From positions 3,549,001 through 3,613,000 of the forward strand of contig NZ_CP080519.1 in the NCBI RefSeq assembly GCF_019468465.1: a stretch of DNA of 64,000 nucleotides, given 5' to 3'. The notes below the pieces were generated by a model. That model ran no database searches and was not told the DNA's origin. It was given only the letters and a program-made list of their open reading frames with translations. The number at the start of each line of letters is the position of its first letter. The first letter of the stretch is position 1. This document shows positions 59,112-64,000 of this stretch, piece after piece. The translations under genes were made by a program, and so were the position numbers. This stretch comes from Amycolatopsis sp. DSM 110486 (GTDB taxonomy: Bacteria > Actinomycetota > Actinomycetes > Mycobacteriales > Pseudonocardiaceae).

Positions 59112-60053
59112 ATGATCGAGGCATCAGGTCTCACCAAGCGTTACGGGAACACGCTGGCGGTGAACAACCTGTCGTTCAGCGTGGCCACGGGGAAGGTCAC
59201 CGGCTTCCTGGGCCCGAACGGCGCCGGCAAGTCCACGACCATGCGCATGATCCTGGGGCTCGACAACCCCACCGCCGGTGAGGTCCGCATCGGGGGCAAG
59301 CGGTACCACGACCTGAAGGACCCGCTGCGCACCGTCGGCGCGCTGCTCGACGCGAAGTGGGTGCACCCCAACCGCTCGGCCCGCGCGCACCTGATGTGGA
59401 TGGCGAAGTCCAACCGCATCCCGGCGTCGCGTGTGGACGAAGTGCTCGACATCGTGGGTCTCACCAGCGTGGCCGGCAAGCGCGCCGGCGGGTTCTCGCT
59501 CGGCATGTCGCAGCGGCTGGGGATCGCGGGCGCGCTGCTGGGCGACCCGGAGGTGCTGCTGTTCGACGAGCCGGTGAACGGCCTCGACCCCGAGGGCATC
59601 CTCTGGATCCGCAAGTTCATGCACCGCCTGGCCGACGACGGCCGCACGGTGTTCGTGTCGAGCCACCTGCTCTCGGAGATGGCGCTGACCGCGAGCGAGC
59701 TCGTGGTGATCGGCAAGGGTCAGCTGATCGCGCAGTCGTCCACCGAGGAGTTCGTGGCGCGCGCCGCGGAGAACACCGTGAAGGTGCGCTCGCCGCAGCT
59801 GCCCGTGCTGCGCGAGGCACTGGTGCGCGCCAGCGCCCAGGTGACCGACTCGGGCGAAGCGCTCATCGTGTCCGGGATGGACAGTGCCAAGATCGGCGAG
59901 CTCGCGGCTTCCGCGAACGTCGTGCTCCACGAGCTGAGCCCGCAGACCGGTTCGCTCGAGCAGGCCTTCATGCAGATCACCGGCGACTCCGTCGAGTACC
60001 ACACCGGGCTCGAGGCCGAGGCGCAGCAAGCCCTCCAGCCCACCGCCCGCTGA
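59112..60053 (+). CDS. ABC exporter ATP-binding protein (pair 1)
   Basis: 313 residues. Walker A GPNGAGKSTTMRMILGL (about 36-52), signature FSLGMSQRLGIAGALLG, Walker B VLLFDEPVNGLDPEGILWIR, H-loop VFVSSHLLSEMAL. The C-terminal 80 residues form the domain seen in lantibiotic/bacitracin-type exporter ATPases. The ATG has a GGGAGCAGGG region upstream. It pairs with the permease gene 39 bases downstream and is very close in sequence to the ATPase at 61002. Confidence 0.92.
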   Translation: MIEASGLTKRYGNTLAVNNLSFSVATGKVTGFLGPNGAGKSTTMRMILGLDNPTAGEVRIGGKRYHDLKDPLRTVGALLDAKWVHPNRSARAHLMWMAKSNRIPASRVDEVLDIVGLTSVAGKRAGGFSLGMSQRLGIAGALLGDPEVLLFDEPVNGLDPEGILWIRKFMHRLADDGRTVFVSSHLLSEMALTASELVVIGKGQLIAQSSTEEFVARAAENTVKVRSPQLPVLREALVRASAQVTDSGEALIVSGMDSAKIGELAASANVVLHELSPQTGSLEQAFMQITGDSVEYHTGLEAEAQQALQPTAR

Positions 60054-60091
60054 CGACTACTCGTACAACAAGGATTCCGGGGAAAAGAACC

Positions 60092-60841
60092 ATGACTCTG
60101 CTCGCGGTCGAACGCATCAAGCTGTTCACCACTCGCTCACCGTGGTGGTGCGCCCTCATCGCCATCGTCCTCACGGCCGGCTTCTCCGCCCTCGTGGCGA
60201 GCGCGGCGCCGAGCACGGCGACCATCGACGTCGGGACGACGCAGTTCGGCTACCAGTTCGGCATCGCCGTGATCATGGTGCTGGCGGCGCTCTCGGTGAC
60301 CACCGAGTACCGCTTCGGCACCATCCGCACCACGTTCCAGGCCGTGCCGGGCCGCACCTCGGTGCTCATCGCCAAGGCCACCGTCGTCGCGCTGCTTTCG
60401 CTCGTGATCGGTGAGATCGGCGCGTTCGGCGCCTGGGCACTGGGCTACGCGATCCGCCCGTCGGACGCGCTGGCGCTCGACACCTCGGCCGAGTGGATCA
60501 ACGTCGCCGGCGTCGGCGTGCTCTTCGCGCTCGCCGCGGTGATCGCGGTGGCCATCGGCATCCTGATCCGCCACAGCGCCGGCGCGATCGCGCTGCTGCT
60601 GATCTACGTGCTGGCCGTGGAAAGCCTGGTGCAGCTCATCCCGACCGTCGGCCCGAAGATCCACGAGTGGCTGCCGTTCAACGTCGCGGAGAAGTTCCTC
60701 CGCGGTGCGGGCGGGGCGGTGCAGGGGCCGCCGCCGTCCGACGCGGTGCTCTCGCAGGGCTGGTCGCTCGCCTACTTCGCGGGCATCGCGATCGTGCTGC
60801 TGGCCGTCGCGATCGGCGTCGCGAAGAAGCGCGACGCCTGA
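60092..60841 (+). CDS. ABC-2-type exporter permease (pair 1)
   Basis: 249 residues. Starts LLAVERIKLFTTRSPWWCAL and has about six membrane segments, with VTTEYRFGTIRTTFQAVPGR in the first cytoplasmic loop, a family signature. No catalytic motif is expected. It forms an exporter with the ATPase encoded before it. The gene ends ahead of a strong terminator, which separates pair 1 from pair 2. Confidence 0.87.
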   Translation: MTLLAVERIKLFTTRSPWWCALIAIVLTAGFSALVASAAPSTATIDVGTTQFGYQFGIAVIMVLAALSVTTEYRFGTIRTTFQAVPGRTSVLIAKATVVALLSLVIGEIGAFGAWALGYAIRPSDALALDTSAEWINVAGVGVLFALAAVIAVAIGILIRHSAGAIALLLIYVLAVESLVQLIPTVGPKIHEWLPFNVAEKFLRGAGGAVQGPPPSDAVLSQGWSLAYFAGIAIVLLAVAIGVAKKRDA

Positions 60842-60922
60842 CAGAAAGACCCACCACAGGGACGTTCGGGCGGAGGCGGCGGGGGCCGAAACCGGCTGAA
60901 CAGGGGAAAAAGGGGATAGGAG

Positions 60923-60963
60923 AAAGATCCGGGTCGCCACTTCGGGGGGCGACCCGGATCTTT
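60923..60963 (+). terminator. Rho-independent terminator between the two ABC pairs
   Basis: 16-bp perfect arms (60923-60938 and 60948-60963) followed by TCGTTTT; the strongest T-tailed hairpin in the window. Confidence 0.9.
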
Positions 60964-61001
60964 TCGTTTTCGGCACGCGCTCGGCTCGGTAGTGTTCGCG
61001 C

Positions 61002-61910
61002 GTGCTGGAGACCCACGGGCTGACCAAGTCCTACGGCGAAACCCTGGCCGTCGACGACCTCACCTTCACCGCCGAGGCCGGTCGCGTCACCGGCTTCCTG
61101 GGCCCGAACGGCGCCGGCAAGTCCACGACGATGCGGCTGCTGCTGGGTCTCGACACGCCCACGGCCGGCACCGCGCACATCGACGGCCGGCCCTACCGGC
61201 AGCTGGTCGATCCACTCCGGACAGTCGGCGCCCTGCTCGACGCGACCTGGCGCCACCCCGGCCGCAGCGCCCGGCAGCACCTGCGCTGGCTCGCCGCGAC
61301 CAACGGCTTGCCCGACCGGCGCGTGGGCGAGGTCCTCGAGCTCGTGGGCCTCGGTTCCGTCGCGAAGAAGCGCGCGGGCGAGTTCTCCCTCGGGATGCTG
61401 CAGCGCCTCGGCATCGCGACCGCGCTGCTGGGCGACCCGAAGGTGCTGCTGTTCGACGAACCCGTGAACGGTCTCGACCCCGAAGGCGTGCTGTGGGTCC
61501 GGCAGCTCATGCACTCGCTCGCCGCCGACGGCCGCACCGTGTTCGTGTCGAGCCACCTGTTGCCGGAGATGGAGCAGACGGCGCAGGACCTCGTGGTGAT
61601 CGGCCGCGGCCGGCTCACCTACCAGGGCACCATGGCCGATTTCGTCCAACGCGCCGGCTCGCGCGGCGTCCGCGTGCGCACGCCCCAGGCCGACGCCCTG
61701 CGCACGGCGCTGACCGAGCTCGGGATCGCGTTCACCGACGAGGGCGACGCGCTTGTGGTGTCCGAAGTGGACAGCGACACTGTGGGTGATCTCGCGTTCA
61801 CGGTCGGTGCCACCCTCCACGAGCTGAGCCCGCTGGCCGGGTCGCTGGAGCAGGCGTACCTGGAGCTGACGGGCCAGACGGCCGAGTTCACGAGCGGAGG
61901 TACCCGGTGA
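61002..61910 (+). CDS. ABC exporter ATP-binding protein (pair 2)
   Basis: 302 residues, a clear paralogue of the pair 1 ATPase: Walker A GPNGAGKSTTMRLLLGL, signature FSLGMLQRLGIATALLG, Walker B VLLFDEPVNGLDPEGVLWVR, H-loop VFVSSHLLPEMEQ. GTG start, 42 bases after the terminator's T run. Its stop overlaps the permease GTG (GTGA), so the two are co-translated. It could be drug or peptide self-protection; the substrate is unknown. Confidence 0.92.
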   Translation: MLETHGLTKSYGETLAVDDLTFTAEAGRVTGFLGPNGAGKSTTMRLLLGLDTPTAGTAHIDGRPYRQLVDPLRTVGALLDATWRHPGRSARQHLRWLAATNGLPDRRVGEVLELVGLGSVAKKRAGEFSLGMLQRLGIATALLGDPKVLLFDEPVNGLDPEGVLWVRQLMHSLAADGRTVFVSSHLLPEMEQTAQDLVVIGRGRLTYQGTMADFVQRAGSRGVRVRTPQADALRTALTELGIAFTDEGDALVVSEVDSDTVGDLAFTVGATLHELSPLAGSLEQAYLELTGQTAEFTSGGTR

Positions 61911-62650
61911 ACGTGCTGCGGGCCGAACGGATCAAGCTCTTCTCCACCCGCGCGCCCTGGTGGTGCGGCGCGCTGTCGGTGCTCGCGCCGCTGGCGTTCA
62001 CGACGTTGTTCTTCGCGCTCGCCGGCTCGGAGGTCACCGCGAGCGTCGGCAACACCCAGCTCGCCACCGGCATCGGCCGCACGGTGGCGCTGGTGCTGGC
62101 CGTGCTCGCCGCGACGTCCGACGCGAGCTGGGGCACGCTGCGGCTCACGTTCCAGGCCGTGCCGACGCGCGTGCCCGCGCTGCTCGCGAAGGGTGCCGTG
62201 GTGGTGGTCGTCTGCGCGGTGCTCGGGCTGCTCGCGGGCGTGGGGTCGTGGGGCATCGCGTCGCTGGTCCGCCCGGACGCGGATCTCGCCCTGCACTCGG
62301 CGGGCGACTGGCGGCTGGTGCTCGGGCAGACGGTGACGTTCGCGCTCACCGGGCTGCTCGGCGTCGGCGTCGGGCTGCTGCTGCGGAGCACCGCGCTCGC
62401 GTTGACGCTCGTGCTCGTGTGGACGCAGCTCGTGGAGGGGCTGGTGCTGCTGATCCCGCGCGTCGGCCCCGACGTCTACCCGTGGCTGCCGTTCTTCGCG
62501 GCCGGGCAGTTCGCTGGTGGGGATTTCACGCAAGCGGCGCTCAACGTGACGCCCGCTTTCGGCCCGTGGGGCTACCTCGCGTATTTCGGCGGCATTTGTC
62601 TCGCGTTCTACGTCGCCGGCGTGCTCACCGCGAACCGCCGCGACGCCTGA
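61907..62650 (+). CDS. ABC-2-type exporter permease (pair 2)
   Basis: 247 residues, paralogue of the pair 1 permease: starts VLRAERIKLFSTRAPWWCGA, with SWGTLRLTFQAVPTRVPALL in the first loop and a similar end (LTANRRDA versus AKKRDA). About six membrane segments. Coupled to its ATPase by a GTGA overlap. The duplicated cassette probably arose by tandem duplication. Confidence 0.87.
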   Translation: MNVLRAERIKLFSTRAPWWCGALSVLAPLAFTTLFFALAGSEVTASVGNTQLATGIGRTVALVLAVLAATSDASWGTLRLTFQAVPTRVPALLAKGAVVVVVCAVLGLLAGVGSWGIASLVRPDADLALHSAGDWRLVLGQTVTFALTGLLGVGVGLLLRSTALALTLVLVWTQLVEGLVLLIPRVGPDVYPWLPFFAAGQFAGGDFTQAALNVTPAFGPWGYLAYFGGICLAFYVAGVLTANRRDA

Positions 62651-62670
62651 CGAGAGCACATTCGCGTTAA

Positions 62671-62684
62671 TCTGCACGTGCAGA
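62671..62684. promoter_or_regulatory. 14-bp perfect palindrome before the octapeptide-repeat gene
   Basis: TCTGCACGTGCAGA, 20 bases past the permease stop. It contains CACGTG. It is either a short operator or an inefficient hairpin. Confidence 0.45.
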
Positions 62685-62826
62685 ACAGGTGTCCACGAGG
62701 CAAACGGATTAAGACCGCGTTAAGTCGTTGTGGCTTCTCTCACAGGGAGCGGACATAATGGCAAAGTCACCAGGATATTCGAGATCAAGAGCGTGCTCGT
62801 CCGTCTCAGCTCCCCGGAGGTGAACC

Positions 62827-63501
62827 TTGACGGTGGACGCTGGTCAGGGGCTCATGAGTCCCATTCCCACAGCCCGCAGCGAAGCGGCACCACAAAGTCA
62901 CAGCGAAGCGGCACCACAAAATCACGGCGAAGCGACACTTCGAAGTGACCGTGAAGCCGCACCCCAAAGTCACCGCGCAGCGCCGCGCCAACCCCGGCTC
63001 GAGCCGATGCTGGACCTCGAATGGTCGCAGGCGATCGAGCTGCCGCGGTTCGCGCAGCCCGCGATGAAACCCGGCGACCTGCGCCAGGCGTGGGTGCACC
63101 GCGCGGCCGAAGACCTCGTGCTCGCCCTCTACCGCAGGGCCAGCGGCATGCAGGGCCCGCTGCCCGCGCCGTGGTGGCTGCGCGCCGTCGCAAGCGGCCG
63201 GCTCGAGTCCCGTGAGCTGGGGTTCCGCATCGAAGACCGCATCCAGCAGCTGCTTTCCCGCCGCTCCGGCTGGGAGTTCGTGCCCTGGGCCGCCGACGGC
63301 GAATCGGGCTACTGGGAGTTCATGCCGTCCGAGCGCGGGAAGTCCGGGCACTCCGTCCCGACGACCGTGCTGAACACCGATCGCCACCCCGGCTGGATCG
63401 ACGTGCTGCCGGCCCACACGGGCACGACGCCGCACCCGATCGCTGTGTCCGGGCTCGCCGGACTGCGCTCCCGGCTCGGGGAGTTCGAAGCCGTCCGCTG
63501 A
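62827..63501 (+). CDS. Protein with N-terminal octapeptide repeats and unknown C-terminal domain
   Basis: 224 residues from a TTG at 62827, supported by GGAGG six bases upstream. Residues about 18-50 are tandem octapeptides on the pattern (S/R)EAAPQSH (SEAAPQSH, SEAAPQNH, GEATLRSD, REAAPQSH), encoded by 24-bp units. The C-terminal about 150 residues (WSQAIELPRFAQPAMKPGDL onward, with SGWEFVPWAADGESGYWEF) are globular, with no family that I recognise. No signal peptide or membrane segment. Confidence 0.72.
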   Translation: MTVDAGQGLMSPIPTARSEAAPQSHSEAAPQNHGEATLRSDREAAPQSHRAAPRQPRLEPMLDLEWSQAIELPRFAQPAMKPGDLRQAWVHRAAEDLVLALYRRASGMQGPLPAPWWLRAVASGRLESRELGFRIEDRIQQLLSRRSGWEFVPWAADGESGYWEFMPSERGKSGHSVPTTVLNTDRHPGWIDVLPAHTGTTPHPIAVSGLAGLRSRLGEFEAVR

Positions 63502-63521
63502 CCCGCCCGGCCGTGCCGACG

Positions 63522-63614
63522 GATACTGATCCGACCACAGTCACGGCCGAATGGCTTCGTTGCAACGGTTACGTGCCGCGTGGGGGTCGGCCTACTTTTG
63601 GCCGGATCAGTATC
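63522..63614. repeat. Dispersed palindromic element, copy 2
   Basis: 15-bp arms (63522-63536 and 63600-63614) with one mismatch around a 63-bp interior. It shares ATCCGACCACAGTCACGGC (63529-63547) and CCTACTTTTGG (63591-63601) with copy 1 at 43354-43444. It ends eight bases before the trmB GTG, so the right arm covers the place of its ribosome-binding site. Confidence 0.75.
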
Positions 63615-63622
63615 GTGTCCGG

Positions 63623-64000
63623 GTGGAGAACGAGGACCAGCCCCGGCTGCGCAGCGTGGTCAGCTTTGTCAACCGCGGCGGCCGGATGACCGTCGGCCAG
63701 CAGCGTGCCTGGAACGAACACTGGCCGCGGCTGGGCCGCACGGTCGCCGACCTGCCGGCCGGACCGGTCGACTTCGCCGAGTGGTTCGGCCGAGAGGCGC
63801 CGGTGATGCTGGAGATCGGCTCCGGCATGGGCGAGACGACGTCGCAGCTGGCGGCCGCTGCGCCCGAGCTCAACTACGTGGCCGCCGAGGTCTACGACCC
63901 GGGCCTGGGCCAGCTGATGCTGCGCGCGGAGAAGCTCGGCGTCGAGAACCTGCGGCTGATGCACGGCGACGCGGTGGTGCTGCTGACCGAGCACGTCGAG
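63623..64000 (+). CDS. trmB: tRNA (guanine-N7)-methyltransferase, 3' end missing
   Basis: 126 codons are visible; the gene runs off the window. It methylates G46 of tRNA with SAM. Blocks: RLRSVVSFVNRGGRMTVGQQ and RAWNEHWPRLG, then the SAM-binding LEIGSGMGETTSQLAAAAPE and Y-V-A-A-E-V. The GTG start is the first in-frame codon after the palindromic element; no ribosome-binding site is visible, so the mRNA may be leaderless or the element may control initiation. Confidence 0.88.
   Translation, partial: MENEDQPRLRSVVSFVNRGGRMTVGQQRAWNEHWPRLGRTVADLPAGPVDFAEWFGREAPVMLEIGSGMGETTSQLAAAAPELNYVAAEVYDPGLGQLMLRAEKLGVENLRLMHGDAVVLLTEHVE

Overview
The window is 64 kb of dense, high-GC, GTG-start-rich actinobacterial chromosome. 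F420-type oxidoreductases, a GTP-dependent PEP carboxykinase, the fba-DUF3151 neighbourhood, the FabG4/FadA2/MaoC lipid cluster, a DasR-type operator and many ATGA/GTGA gene overlaps all fit the Pseudonocardiales. Amycolatopsis is my best guess, from gene style only. I saw no rRNA or tRNA gene, no CRISPR array and no insertion sequence.

Layout. 1-4974: fructose-type sugar ABC importer (binding protein, permease, ATPase) in one translationally coupled operon with a PfkB sugar kinase, an FrcK-like kinase and an SDR. 5269-7484: VOC protein, secreted protein, DedA protein. 7646-11620: MarR-controlled drug exporter fused to carboxypeptidase-regulatory-like domains, coupled to a YceI protein that carries a further such domain. 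11867-16933: PPOX enzyme, GlcD-like FAD oxidase, second DedA, small membrane protein, nagA with a DasR site, and a SigE-type sigma factor. 17104-24760: redox cluster with a ferredoxin reductase, a PF10118 hydrolase, a frameshifted Baeyer-Villiger-type monooxygenase, PPOX, SDR, aldo/keto reductase and an F420 enzyme. 24874-29066: fba, a membrane protein, a 28-residue peptide, DUF3151, a small P-loop kinase and FxsA.

29129-32000 is a lower-GC island with a complete NaeI-type restriction-modification system: a C5-cytosine methyltransferase, a NaeI-family nuclease with its catalytic residues intact, and a Vsr repair nuclease. It abuts a LexA-like box that no longer has a gene. 32037-38164 is a lipid block: two SCP2 paralogues, a TetR regulator, MaoC, FabG4, FadA2 and DoxX. 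A shared CTAC-N6-GTAG operator occurs at the TetR gene, at fadA2/fabG4 and upstream of the SDR at 21313.

38362-46678: TipA-like MerR, a 14-unit 31-bp repeat array in front of an ORC-like AAA ATPase, a regulated 49-residue protein, a MarR-GNAT fusion, an AhpD-like protein, a ceramidase-like membrane protein, the MctP/DUF3311 carboxylate transporter, and a cluster of DnaA-box-like sites before a small XRE protein. 46675-56877 (all minus strand): an EndoU/MafI-like orphan, an ABC pair, pckG, and an operon with two dynamin-like GTPases, a GrpE-like protein and an unknown protein, followed by a DxDxDG-repeat protein. 56994-64000: a two-component system, two paralogous ABC exporter pairs, a protein with octapeptide repeats, and the start of trmB.

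The strongest leads for new biology are the 31-bp array beside the AAA ATPase; a dispersed 91-93 bp element in two copies whose inverted-repeat arms co-vary (43354-43444 and 63522-63614); the dynamin-GrpE operon that lacks an Hsp70; the DnaA-box cluster; and the three-site TetR-type operator set.
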